From Bradyrhizobium sp. 200 (lineage in GTDB: Bacteria; Pseudomonadota; Alphaproteobacteria; Rhizobiales; Xanthobacteraceae), in the NCBI RefSeq assembly GCF_023100945.1, contig NZ_CP064689.1:1594001-1658000 (forward strand): DNA of 64,000 bases, in the 5' to 3' direction. The translations under genes were made by a program, and so were the position numbers. Within the stretch, counting starts at the first letter, position 1. Each line of letters starts with the position of its first letter. Under the pieces are notes generated by a model that saw nothing but the letters and a program-made list of their open reading frames with translations, was not told where the DNA came from and ran no database searches. Below, piece after piece: positions 33,328 to 41,902 of this stretch.

Positions 33328-34206
33328 ATGTTGCAGCATCAGCCGAGCCGGACCGCCGAATACATGGCGATGTTCCGCGCGTCAGAGCATGCGAAGGGCG
33401 CGGGACGACGCGTATTTGCCGATCCGCTGGCCGTCGCGCTGTTGCCAGGAAGCTTGCGGCTATCAGCCAGACTGCTCGCGGTACGTCCGGTGGGCGAAAT
33501 GCTTACGCGCTACATCGACCGGCAATGGCCGGGCGCGCGAACCTCCGGCATCGCCCGCACGCGGCTGATCGACGACTGGATCGGGGAATCGATCGGACAG
33601 GCCGGGCAGGTCGTGTTGCTCGGTGCGGGCTTCGATACGCGGGCCTGGCGGCTCGCCGCGCTCGATTCCGTCAAGATTTTTGAAGTGGATCACCCTGCCA
33701 CGGCAAAGGTGAAACGGGAACGACTGCAGGCTGCCGGAGCCGATCTGAATCGGGTGACCTTCGTCGCCGTCGATTTCGAGATCGATGATTTCGAACAGCG
33801 ACTGCGCGATGCCGGCTTCGATCCGGCGCTGCGGACGATCGTCGTGTGGGAAGGCGTCAGCCAGTATCTGACCGGCGAGGCGGTTTGCGGCGTGATGCGA
33901 TGGGCGGGGCAGCTTGCGCCACTCAGCCGGTTCATCTTCACCTATGTTCATGAGGGGGCGATCGACGGCAGCGTCGCGTTCGATGGCGCAGACAAGGTCA
34001 TCGCCAAGGTCGACGGCTCGGGCGAACCCTGGCGGTTCGGCCTGCTGCCAGGCGAATTGCCGGACTTCCTGCGCGAGCGCGGGCTGCGACTGGTGAGCGA
34101 TCTCGGCGCTGACCAATACCGGGAGCGGGTGATGGGGCAGGCCGGCTGCCACATGCAGGGCTACAGCTTCTATCACACGGTGCTTGCGGAAGTCGGCGAT
34201 GCCTAG
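33328..34206 (+). CDS. class I SAM-dependent methyltransferase, leucine-carboxyl-methyltransferase family
   Basis: This is a 292-residue protein. The N-terminal 'SRTAEYMAMFRASEH' and 'FADPLAVALLPG' are typical of the LCMT/PPM1-like family, as is the SAM-binding site VVLLGAGFDTRAWRL followed by 'FEVDHPATAKVKRERL'. Further on, 'FVAVDFEIDDFEQRL' and 'VVWEGVSQYLTGEAVCGVMR' complete the domain. Bacterial members often methylate small natural products, and the target here is unknown. ATG 33328 follows a GGAGGG site. The TetR gene overlaps its last 8 bp, so both are one operon under the operator at 33293-33312. Confidence 0.85.
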   Translation: MLQHQPSRTAEYMAMFRASEHAKGAGRRVFADPLAVALLPGSLRLSARLLAVRPVGEMLTRYIDRQWPGARTSGIARTRLIDDWIGESIGQAGQVVLLGAGFDTRAWRLAALDSVKIFEVDHPATAKVKRERLQAAGADLNRVTFVAVDFEIDDFEQRLRDAGFDPALRTIVVWEGVSQYLTGEAVCGVMRWAGQLAPLSRFIFTYVHEGAIDGSVAFDGADKVIAKVDGSGEPWRFGLLPGELPDFLRERGLRLVSDLGADQYRERVMGQAGCHMQGYSFYHTVLAEVGDA

Positions 34207-34819
34207 GATATCAGCGGCACGCGCGAGCGAGCAGCGCGGGCGCATCCTCGATGCCGCGCTGACATGCTTTGCGCGCGAAGGTTTTCATGCGGCAACCGTG
34301 CAAGACATCGTCGAGGAGTCAGGGCTTAGTCCCGGCGCGATCTACGGATATTTCAAGGGCAAGACCGAGATCGCGATGGCGATCGCTTCCGAACGCCACA
34401 CGATGGAACGCCGGCGCATGGAGTTTGCGCTGGCCGCACCTGACATCGACACCGGCCTGCGGCGTCTCGTCGAAGGATTCGTGCTCGAATTGCGTAGCCC
34501 TAAGGAAAGGCGATGGCGCCATCTGGCCGTGCAGCTTTGGGCGGAGAGCCTTTCCAATCCGCGATTGAAGCGCGAAGCGATCGCGGGGGTTTCCCAGGCC
34601 GTGGATGTGCTGGCGCCGATGATAGCGCAGGCGCAACGGCAGGGGCGTTGGCCGCGGCGTCTCGATCCACCTTCGGCCGCCCGCGTCATGGTCGCGGTCC
34701 TGCAAGGCATTTCGCTACAGCTTGCCTGGGACGAGCGCGTGGATATCGAGCGCTTCGCCGTCGCGCTGCGGATCATGCTCGATCCGCGTTCGGACGGATC
34801 GGGTGCCGCGACCGGCTGA
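34199..34819 (+). CDS. TetR-family transcriptional regulator
   Basis: This is a 206-residue protein. An N-terminal HTH (residues about 12-60) reads RILDAALTCFAREGFHAATV, 'QDIVEESGLSPGAIYGYFKG' and 'KTEIAMAIA', the classic TetR first domain. The C-terminal ligand domain has 'RHLAVQLWAESLSNPRLKRE' and 'DPPSAARVMVAVLQGISLQL'. ATG 34199 overlaps the end of the methyltransferase gene by 8 bp. The frame opening at 34184 would add five residues. It should repress its own operon at the AAAAGAA/TTCTTTT site and be released by a small molecule related to the methyltransferase substrate (inference). Confidence 0.85.
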   Translation: MPRISAARASEQRGRILDAALTCFAREGFHAATVQDIVEESGLSPGAIYGYFKGKTEIAMAIASERHTMERRRMEFALAAPDIDTGLRRLVEGFVLELRSPKERRWRHLAVQLWAESLSNPRLKREAIAGVSQAVDVLAPMIAQAQRQGRWPRRLDPPSAARVMVAVLQGISLQLAWDERVDIERFAVALRIMLDPRSDGSGAATG

Positions 34820-35004
34820 AGGGGAATTAACTTTTGAGTTCCAGGTTAGGGAGACGGTCAGCGGACCCGACACCCGGCCGACATCAACATTTCGACTGAA
34901 TGCACCGCAGCGAATTTTTCCCGCTTGCCAAAATCACGAGACAGGCGGAGCATCCAATCCGCCGACCCAATCACGGGCCGAGCTCCAAAGATAAGGAGGC
35001 GGCA

Positions 35005-37053
35005 ATGGGACAAGACGTCAGAAGTCCCCGCGGTCCACGGTGCATAGCGCTGGTGGGCCCTTTCCAAAGCGGTAAAACCACACTTCTAGAGGCCATATTG
35101 GCGCGAACGGGCGCCATCAAGAATGCCGGCAGCGTCGATGCCGGAACTTCCGTAGGCGATTCAAGCCCCGAAGCACGCCATCACAAGATGGGCGTGGGCC
35201 TAAGCGCCGCCACCACCACCTTCATGGGCGATAGTTACACCTTTCTCGATTGTCCCGGCTCGATCGAGTTCGCGCATGACATGCGCGCCGCGTTGCCCGC
35301 GGTCGATGCCGCGGTCGTGGTCTGCGAGGCGGACGAGAAGAAGCTGCCGCAACTGCAGATCATCCTGCGCGAGCTGGAAGATTTGGGTATTCCGCGTTTT
35401 CTGTTTTTGAACAAGATCGACCGTGCCAACAAGCGCATCCGCGAGACGCTGGCAACCTTGCAGCCGGCCTCGCGCGTGCCGCTGGTGCTGCGGCAGATCC
35501 CGATCTGGAACGGCGAGTTGATCGAAGGTTTTGTCGATCTCGCGCTGGAGCGCGCCTTCGTCTACCGCGAACACAAGCCGTCCGAGGTCGTCGCGCTGGA
35601 AGGCGGCAATCTCGACCGCGAGAAGGAAGCGCGCTTCTCGATGCTGGAAAAGCTCGCCGACCATGACGACGCGCTGATGGAGCAGTTGCTGGAGGACATC
35701 CAGCCGCCACGCGACGCGGTGTTTGACGATCTCGCCCGCGAATTGCGCGAAGGCCTGATCTGCCCGGTACTGCTGGGGACTGCGAGCCGCGAAAACGGCG
35801 TGCTGCGGCTGATGAAGGCGCTGCGGCATGAGTCGCCCGGCATTGCCGAGACGGCGAAGCGGCTCGGCGCGTCGTCGCAGAAGGATGCGCTGGCCTATGT
35901 GTTCAAGACGTTGCATCTGCAGCACGGCGGCAAGCTGTCGCTGGCCCGGATGCTCGGCGGACATCTCGACGACGGCGCGACGCTGCAATCTTCCTCCGGC
36001 GAAGCCGGGCGGGTTTCCGGTATTCTCGCGGTCAGCGGTGGACACGACACCAAGCGGGCCGCGGCCGAGGCCGGAGACACGATCGCGCTCGGCAAGCTCG
36101 ACGCGATCAAGACTGGCGATACGCTGTCGAGCGGCAAGACCGCGCCGCCGGCGCTGACGCGTCTCGAGCCGACGCCGGCGGTGCTGGCGATGTCGCTCGC
36201 GGCGACCGACCGCAAGGACGACGTCAAGCTCGGGCAGGCGCTGCTCCGGCTGAACGAGGAGGATCCGTCGCTGACGATGATCCAGAACCAGCAGACCCAC
36301 GACATCGTGCTGTGGGGGCAGGGCGAGATGCATCTGCGCGTCGCGCTCGAGCGGCTCAAGGACCGCTTCGGCGTCAACGTCAAATCGCAGCCGCCCGCGA
36401 TCGGCTATCAGGAGACCATCCGCAAATCGATCACCCAGCGCGGCCGCCACAAGAAGCAGTCCGGCGGCCATGGCCAGTTCGGCGACGTGGTGCTGGAGAT
36501 CAAGCCGATGCCGCGCGGCACGGGCTTCACGTTCGACGAAAAGGTGGTCGGCGGCGCGGTGCCGCGCAACTATATCGGCGCCGTGGAGGAGGGCGTGGTC
36601 GACGGCCTCCTGAAGGGTCCGCTCGGCTTCCCCGTCATCGACGTGCATGTGACGCTGACCGACGGCTCCTATCACAGCGTCGATTCCTCCGATCTTGCCT
36701 TCCGCACCGCGGCGCGGATCGGCATGAGCGAGGCGCTGCCGCAGTGCCAGCCGGTGCTGCTGGAGCCGATCCACATGGTCGAGATCGTCTGCCCGACGGA
36801 AGCCACCGCAAAGATCAACGCCATCCTGTCGGCGCGGCGCGGCCAGATCCTGGGCTTCGACACCCGCGAGAACTGGTCGGGATGGGATTGCGTCCGCGCC
36901 ACCATGCCGGAGGCCGAGATCGGCGACCTGATCGTGGAGTTACGGTCGGCCACCGCTGGCGCCGGCAGCTTTACGAGGCAGTTCGACCGCATGGCCGAAG
37001 TCACCGGCCGCGCCGCCGACCAGATCATCGCCGCGCATCGCGTCGCGGCGTAG
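35005..37053 (+). CDS. EF-G-like GTPase (EF-G2 type)
   Basis: This is a 682-residue translational GTPase-family protein. The G domain has GPFQSGKTTL (residues 18-27, in place of the usual AHIDAGKTT), DCPGSIEF (in place of DTPGHVDF) and NKID. Domain II and the C-terminal domains follow, with 'QGEMHLRVALERLKDRFGVN', 'GRHKKQSGGHGQFGDVVLEI' (domain IV) and 'VEIVCPTEATAKINAILSAR' (domain V). Such EF-G paralogues are common in alphaproteobacteria alongside canonical fusA, and their role is uncertain. ATG 35005 follows a strong AAGGAGG. The frame to 34900 has no support. Followed after 84 bp by aroE. Confidence 0.88.
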   Translation: MGQDVRSPRGPRCIALVGPFQSGKTTLLEAILARTGAIKNAGSVDAGTSVGDSSPEARHHKMGVGLSAATTTFMGDSYTFLDCPGSIEFAHDMRAALPAVDAAVVVCEADEKKLPQLQIILRELEDLGIPRFLFLNKIDRANKRIRETLATLQPASRVPLVLRQIPIWNGELIEGFVDLALERAFVYREHKPSEVVALEGGNLDREKEARFSMLEKLADHDDALMEQLLEDIQPPRDAVFDDLARELREGLICPVLLGTASRENGVLRLMKALRHESPGIAETAKRLGASSQKDALAYVFKTLHLQHGGKLSLARMLGGHLDDGATLQSSSGEAGRVSGILAVSGGHDTKRAAAEAGDTIALGKLDAIKTGDTLSSGKTAPPALTRLEPTPAVLAMSLAATDRKDDVKLGQALLRLNEEDPSLTMIQNQQTHDIVLWGQGEMHLRVALERLKDRFGVNVKSQPPAIGYQETIRKSITQRGRHKKQSGGHGQFGDVVLEIKPMPRGTGFTFDEKVVGGAVPRNYIGAVEEGVVDGLLKGPLGFPVIDVHVTLTDGSYHSVDSSDLAFRTAARIGMSEALPQCQPVLLEPIHMVEIVCPTEATAKINAILSARRGQILGFDTRENWSGWDCVRATMPEAEIGDLIVELRSATAGAGSFTRQFDRMAEVTGRAADQIIAAHRVAA

Positions 37054-37137
37054 AGAGGCGGCTTATGAGACGTCGATGATCGTGGTCCCCGGACCATGGT
37101 CATTGACAGCGCCCGCCGCTTGCCTGATGTGACAGGC

Positions 37138-37980
37138 ATGACCAGTGCCACAAAGCCCCCCGCCGCCTGCCTGATCGGATGGCCTGCCGCGCATTCGCGC
37201 TCGCCGCTGATCCATCATTATTGGCTGCGGACGCTCGGCATCGAGGGCGGCTACGTCATCGAGGCGGTGCCGCCCGACGAATTTCAGGATTTCGTGTTTC
37301 GGCTGTCGCTCCGCGGCTTCGTCGGTGCCAACGTCACCATTCCGCACAAGGAGCGCGCGCTTTCGCTGTCGAAGGCGGACGAGCGCGCCCGCGCGGTCGG
37401 CGCGGCGAATACGTTGTGGTTCGAGAATGGCGAATTGTGCTCGACCAACACCGACGTCGAAGGTTTTATCAACAATCTCGACGCCTGCGCCGGTGGATGG
37501 GACAGATGCGAGGAAGCGCTGGTGCTGGGCGCCGGCGGCTCATCGCGCGCCGTTCTGTTTGGTCTGCTCGACCGTGGCATCAAGCGCGTGCATCTCGCCA
37601 ACCGCACCGTTGAGCGCGCCCGCGCGCTGGCGGATCAGTTCGGCGCGAGCGTTGTCCCCGTGGCATGGGACGCGCTCGGCGATCTCTTGCCGCGCGCCGG
37701 GCTGCTGGTGAACACGACTGCGCTCGGCATGAAGGGGCAGCCGCCGCTCGAACTCGATGTCGGACGGCTGCCACCGCACGCCGTGGTCGCCGATCTCGTT
37801 TATGTGCCGCTCGACACGCCGTTGCTGACCGCTTCACGCGCGCGCGGCCTGAAGACCGCCGACGGGCTCGGCATGCTGCTGCACCAGGCAGTGCGTGGCT
37901 TCGAATTGTGGTTCGGCCGGCGTCCCGAGGTGACGGCGGAACTTCGCGCGCTCGTCGAAGCCGATCTCACAAATACATGA
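37138..37980 (+). CDS. aroE: shikimate dehydrogenase
   Basis: This is a 280-residue NADPH-dependent enzyme of aromatic amino-acid synthesis (3-dehydroshikimate to shikimate). SRSPLIHHYW (residues 20-29) binds shikimate, NVTIPHKE (65-72) has the catalytic Lys at 71, 'AANTLW' and 'STNTDVEGF' carry the substrate-binding Asn and catalytic Asp (106), and GAGGSSRAV (131-139) with 'NRT' bind NADP(H). Length and motifs match AroE. ATG 37138 is preferred over ATG 37096, which has no homology. It could be a second copy, because aroE of bradyrhizobia usually lies beside coaE and dnaQ. Neighbour: EF-G-like gene. Confidence 0.85.
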   Translation: MTSATKPPAACLIGWPAAHSRSPLIHHYWLRTLGIEGGYVIEAVPPDEFQDFVFRLSLRGFVGANVTIPHKERALSLSKADERARAVGAANTLWFENGELCSTNTDVEGFINNLDACAGGWDRCEEALVLGAGGSSRAVLFGLLDRGIKRVHLANRTVERARALADQFGASVVPVAWDALGDLLPRAGLLVNTTALGMKGQPPLELDVGRLPPHAVVADLVYVPLDTPLLTASRARGLKTADGLGMLLHQAVRGFELWFGRRPEVTAELRALVEADLTNT

Positions 37981-38066
37981 TCGGCCGATCGCGGAGACTT
38001 GAGACGGAATTTTTTTGAATCGCCGGGGTCAATGGCTACGTCAGTGCCACCACTGGAGACTCCAGC

Positions 38067-38693
38067 ATGCCCGTCCGTCGCTTTCAACTCGTTCGCCCGC
38101 TTGTCGCCATCGCGATGGTGGCGGGCTCGACGCTCTACGCCATCGCGCAGCAGCCGCCGACGCCGACGCGCGTTCGCGGCACCATTGAGGCCGTCGACGG
38201 CGACGTGCTTGCCGTGAAGTCGCGCGGCGGCGACGACGTCAGGCTGCATATGACCGGCGACGTCAACATCGTCGGGATCAGCAAGATCGCGCTGTCCGAC
38301 ATCAAGATCGGTTCCTTCATCGGCACCACCACGGTGCCGGGACCGGACGGCAGCCAGAACGCGGTGGAGGTGCATGTGTTTCCGGAAGCCATGCGCGGCA
38401 CCGGCGAGGGCTCGCGGCCCTATGACCTGCGTCCCAACTCCACCATGACCAACGCCACGGTGCAGGAATCCGTGGTCGGCAATGACGGTCACACCCTGAT
38501 GGTCAAATACAGGGGCGGCGAGAAGAAAGTCGTAGTCTCCCCGGAGACGCCGGTCGTGACCTACGTTCCCGCCAGCAAGTCCGACCTCAAGCCGGGCGCC
38601 AAGGTGATCGCCTTCATGAAGAAGCTGCCGGACGGCTCGCTTGAGACCAGCCGGGTCAGCGTCGGCCGCGACGGGCTGACCCCGCCGATGTGA
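38067..38693 (+). CDS. exported DUF5666-like protein, first of a 208-residue pair
   Basis: This is a 208-residue protein with a signal peptide (MPVRRFQLVRPLVAIAMVAG..., residues 1-26). The body opens TRVRGTIEAVDGDVLAVKSR, a beta-rich OB-like module ('I...D...V...G..V.V'). The Gly-Asp-Lys rich middle has 'PYDLRPNSTMTNATVQESVV' and the C-terminal copy of the module ends 'DGLTPPM'. The next gene encodes a paralogue of identical length. No catalytic residues are visible. The DUF5666-type beta modules are likely to bind small ligands or metals, but function is unknown. Confidence 0.7.
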   Translation: MPVRRFQLVRPLVAIAMVAGSTLYAIAQQPPTPTRVRGTIEAVDGDVLAVKSRGGDDVRLHMTGDVNIVGISKIALSDIKIGSFIGTTTVPGPDGSQNAVEVHVFPEAMRGTGEGSRPYDLRPNSTMTNATVQESVVGNDGHTLMVKYRGGEKKVVVSPETPVVTYVPASKSDLKPGAKVIAFMKKLPDGSLETSRVSVGRDGLTPPM

Positions 38694-38770
38694 AGTCACT
38701 TGCTGGAATAGCACCTCCCGTGCGGTGTTTGCGTTGAGTTGGGCGCCAAATACACCTTGGGAGGAATACC

Positions 38771-39397
38771 ATGCTGAAATCTTCTTCATGGCCGCGCGGG
38801 CTTACTGCCGCGCTCGGCCTTGTCGGCCTGGTTGCAACGGCGGCGTTTGCGCAGCAGCCGCCGACGGTTCGCATTCGCGGCACCATCGAGGCCGTCGACG
38901 GGCCCATGCTGTCGATCAAGTCGCGCGAGGGCACGGATATGAAGGTCCGTGTCACCGACAATGTCGCGGTGTTCGGCGTAGCCAAGACCGAACTGTCGGA
39001 GATCAAGGAAGGTTCCTACATCGGCGTCACCGGAATGCCGGAGCCGGACGGCACCCAGCGGGCGGTCGCGGTGCATATTTTCCCGGAGAACCAGCGCGGC
39101 GCGGCCGAAGGTTTCCGGCCCTGGGATCAGCGCCCGAACTCGACCATGACCAACGCCACCGTCGCCCAGACCGTGAAGGGCACCGACGGGCAGAACATCC
39201 TGGTCAAATACAAGGACGGGGAAAAGAAGGTCGTGGTGCCGGAAGGCACGCCGATCGTCACCTTCGTCGCCGGCGACAAGTCCGAGCTGAAGCCGGGCGC
39301 CAAGATCATCATCTTCGGCGCGGTGAAAAAAGACGACGGCACGCTCGAAGCCGCCCGCGTCAATGTCGGCCGCGACGGAATTACACCGCCGATGTGA
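38771..39397 (+). CDS. exported DUF5666-like protein, second of a 208-residue pair
   Basis: This is a 208-residue protein with a signal peptide (MLKSSSWPRGLTAALGLVGL..., residues about 1-26). It is paralogous to the previous gene: TVRIRGTIEAVDGPMLSIKS, 'GTDGQNILVKYKDGEKKVVV', the shared RPNSTMTNATV block and the identical ending 'R(D/G)GITPPM'. The tandem pair lies 77 bp apart and must be a recent duplication. No terminator is apparent between them, so they may share a transcript. The start has GGGAGG upstream. Function unknown; exported. Confidence 0.7.
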   Translation: MLKSSSWPRGLTAALGLVGLVATAAFAQQPPTVRIRGTIEAVDGPMLSIKSREGTDMKVRVTDNVAVFGVAKTELSEIKEGSYIGVTGMPEPDGTQRAVAVHIFPENQRGAAEGFRPWDQRPNSTMTNATVAQTVKGTDGQNILVKYKDGEKKVVVPEGTPIVTFVAGDKSELKPGAKIIIFGAVKKDDGTLEAARVNVGRDGITPPM

Positions 39398-39419
39398 GCT
39401 TGCGTCAATCCATCCACGA

Positions 39420-39541
39420 GTCGTCCCTGCGAACGCAGGGACCCATAACCACAATTGTTTATTGTGGCGAGAAGGGCGTCTACCACATCGTGTCAACCGA
39501 AGGCCGCGGCGTATGGGTCCCTGCTTTCGCAGGGACGACGA
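39420..39541. repeat. intergenic inverted repeat, family C
   Basis: CGTCCCTGCGAACGCAGGGA, CCCATAACCACAATTG, then GTATGGGTCCCTGCTTTCGC and AGGGACGACG. The arms CGTCCCTGC / GCAGGGACG pair, as in the family C copy at 21957-22084. It sits just downstream of the second DUF5666-like gene. Confidence 0.65.
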
Positions 39542-39605
39542 TAGAGTTTGCTTCGCCGCCATCACGTCCTGGACAGGGCGGAACCGCGTCATCGCCGCCA
39601 AAGCA

Positions 39606-39619
39606 TTGATCTAGGTCAA
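39606..39619 (+). promoter_or_regulatory. FixK/FNR-type box upstream of the Gly/Arg-rich gene
   Basis: TTGAT-CTAG-GTCAA (39606-39619) matches the FNR/FixK2 consensus TTGAT-N4-(A/G)TCAA. It lies 95 bp before the ATG of the gene at 39714. With a class II arrangement, transcription would start near 39654. Confidence 0.55.
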
Positions 39620-39713
39620 ATGCGAGTTCAGCAAGAGTCAAACTCTGCAAAAGGGGCGGACAGGTGGTTGGTTGAGGTCAAATGCTCGGCCTGACCAGCA
39701 GGAAGGAATCGCC

Positions 39714-40070
39714 ATGTTTCGCTATGTTCTACCGGTTCTTGCAGCACTCGTTCTAGTTACGGCCAGCCTTATCCCGGACGACGCGTTCGCGCGCCGTGGG
39801 GGCGGCGGGTACCGAGGCGGTGGAGGCTTCCACGGCGGCGCCGTCCGAGCCGGAGGCGTTTACCGAGGTGGAGCCGTTCGTGCCGGTCGCGTAGGGCGGG
39901 TCGGATATGCCGGTTACCGGGGAGGGTATTATCCACGTCGCGGATACGGTGCGGCGGCAGCGGTAGGCGCCGCAGCGGTTGGTGCCGCGGCCTATGGCGC
40001 CTACGGTTCTTACAACAACTGCTACGACGCGTACGGCAATTGGATCTGTGGCAATCAGTATCGCTACTGA
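39714..40070 (+). CDS. secreted Gly/Arg/Ala-rich protein
   Basis: This is a 118-residue protein. A signal peptide (MFRYVLPVLAALVLVTASLI, then PDDAFA at about residue 26) is followed by 'RRGGGGYRGGGGFHGGAVRA', repeats of 'GGAVRAG' and 'YRGG', an Ala run around 80-95 (AAAVGAAAVGAAAYGAYG) and a short Asn/Tyr/Cys-rich tail. It is a low-complexity, probably surface-exposed or periplasmic protein. Such genes are common in Bradyrhizobium and their function is unknown. ATG 39714 has GGAAGGA nearby. A FixK-type box lies upstream, suggesting induction in low oxygen. Confidence 0.7.
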   Translation: MFRYVLPVLAALVLVTASLIPDDAFARRGGGGYRGGGGFHGGAVRAGGVYRGGAVRAGRVGRVGYAGYRGGYYPRRGYGAAAAVGAAAVGAAAYGAYGSYNNCYDAYGNWICGNQYRY

Positions 40071-40163
40071 CACGCGCCGAGCGCATCCCGACGGCGGTTG
40101 GGCCAGTCCTTACCGCCGTCCCTTGCTCCTGAATCTTGCGCCGCGATTCAATTTCCAAGCGGC

Positions 40164-40177
40164 TTGATCTGCGTCAA
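40164..40177. promoter_or_regulatory. orphan FixK/FNR-type box
   Basis: TTGAT-CTGC-GTCAA lies between the convergent 3' ends of the Gly-rich gene (40070) and the dehydrogenase gene (40264). A 10-bp-stem hairpin (GTTGGCAGCG TGG CGCTGCCAAC) lies 47 bp to its right at 40224-40246. No protein-coding gene follows in either direction. Confidence 0.45.
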
Positions 40178-40263
40178 TGGCCTTGAAGGTCGTTCGATTT
40201 CGCTCGCTTGAGTAAGCCGCACGGTTGGCAGCGTGGCGCTGCCAACGTGCACTTCTATCGTCC

Positions 40264-41400
40264 TCACACCGCCAGCACGTTATCGTCGATCTCGGCGATG
40301 GTGTTGACGCCGCACAATCCCATGGTGGTGAGCATTTCCTTGGCGATGATGTCGAGCGCCTTGGCGACGCCGGCCTGTCCGCCGGCCCCGAGACCATAGG
40401 CGTAGGCGCGGCCGATCATGCAGGATTTGGCGCCGAGCGCGAGCGCACGCACCACGTCCTGGCCTGAGCGGATGCCGCCGTCGAACATGATCTCCATCTT
40501 CGAGCCGATCGCATCGACGATCTCGGGCAACACCTCGATCGAGGACGGCGCGCCGTCGAGCTGGCGGCCGCCATGGTTGGAGACCACGATCGCTTGCGCG
40601 CCGGTTTTCGCCGCGAGCTCGGCGTCCTCGACGTCCAAAATGCCTTTCAGGATCAGCTTGCCCGGCCAGATGCTGCGGATCCAGTCGAGGTCCTTCCAGC
40701 TCAGCGAGGTGTCGAACTGCGACGCCGTCCATTCCGACAGCTTGGTCAGGTCCTCGGTGCCTTTGACGTGGCCGACGATGTTGCCGAAGCTGCGGCGCTT
40801 GCCGCGCAGCACGCCGGCGACCCATGACGGCTTGCTGGCGAAGTCGAGCAGTTTCGACAGCGACCATTCCGGCGGCACCGTCATGCCGTTCTTGATGTCC
40901 TGATGGCGCTGTCCGATCACCTGCAAATCGACGGTCAGCACCAGCGCCGAACATTTGGCCGCGATCGCACGCTCGATCAGCGACTTGATGAAGCCGCGGT
41001 CCTTCATCACGTAGAGCTGGAACCAGAATGGCTTGTCGACGGCGGCGGCGATATCCTCGATCGAGCAGATCGACATCGTGCTCTGGGTGAAGGGAATGCC
41101 GGCGGCTTGCGCTGCGCGGCAGGCGTAGATCTCACCGTCGCCATGCTGCATGCCGAGCAGACCGACAGGTGCGAGGATCACCGGCATCGCGGCGGGCTCG
41201 CCCATGATGGTGGTGGAGAGATCGCGCTTGGAGACATCGACCAGAATGCGCTGGCGGAACTTGATCTGCTGAAGATCCTCGGAATTGGCGCGCAGCGTGT
41301 CCTCGGTGTAGGAGCCGCGGTCGGCGTAGTCGAAAAACGCCTTGGGAACCCGGCGCTTGTGCAACTGGCGCAGATCCTCAATGCAGGTGATGTGCTTCAT
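40264..41400 (-). CDS. lldD: FMN-dependent alpha-hydroxy-acid dehydrogenase (lactate dehydrogenase-like)
   Basis: This is a 378-residue TIM-barrel flavoenzyme. MKHITCIEDLRQLHKRRVPK and 'YADRGSYTEDTLRANSEDL' open the fold. The active-site motif SNHGGRQLDG contains the catalytic His and Arg, 'FDGGIRSGQDVVRALALGAK' binds the FMN phosphate and 'GRAYAYGL' closes the domain. The family includes LldD (L-lactate to pyruvate, quinone-linked), glycolate oxidase and (S)-mandelate dehydrogenase. Lactate is the usual assignment but not certain. Start ATG 41400. Monocistronic and leftward. The symbol is tentative. Confidence 0.82.
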   Translation of the reverse strand: MKHITCIEDLRQLHKRRVPKAFFDYADRGSYTEDTLRANSEDLQQIKFRQRILVDVSKRDLSTTIMGEPAAMPVILAPVGLLGMQHGDGEIYACRAAQAAGIPFTQSTMSICSIEDIAAAVDKPFWFQLYVMKDRGFIKSLIERAIAAKCSALVLTVDLQVIGQRHQDIKNGMTVPPEWSLSKLLDFASKPSWVAGVLRGKRRSFGNIVGHVKGTEDLTKLSEWTASQFDTSLSWKDLDWIRSIWPGKLILKGILDVEDAELAAKTGAQAIVVSNHGGRQLDGAPSSIEVLPEIVDAIGSKMEIMFDGGIRSGQDVVRALALGAKSCMIGRAYAYGLGAGGQAGVAKALDIIAKEMLTTMGLCGVNTIAEIDDNVLAV

Positions 41401-41422
41401 GGACGTCCCGGCCCCTTCTTGA

Positions 41423-41698
<276 letters not shown>

Positions 41699-41902
41699 GC
41701 TTCTGCACGGCAGCGGTCGTTTCCAAATGAAATATCCATTTATTACAACTGCTTACATGCCAATCGCGGCCGCCCCGGTCGTAATGATTCATCATATTTT
41801 TTGAAGCCATTTTAGCGGCGGAGGGATTATAACCCCTGCACGCGTCCGGGGATTCGTGGCCTTGATGGCCGGAAAGAAAGTCCCGGAATGGCTGGGGGTC
41901 AC

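Noticed and set aside
35200..36774. 524-residue minus-strand frame opposite the EF-G-like gene
   Set aside because: No motif; composition is that of an antisense shadow.
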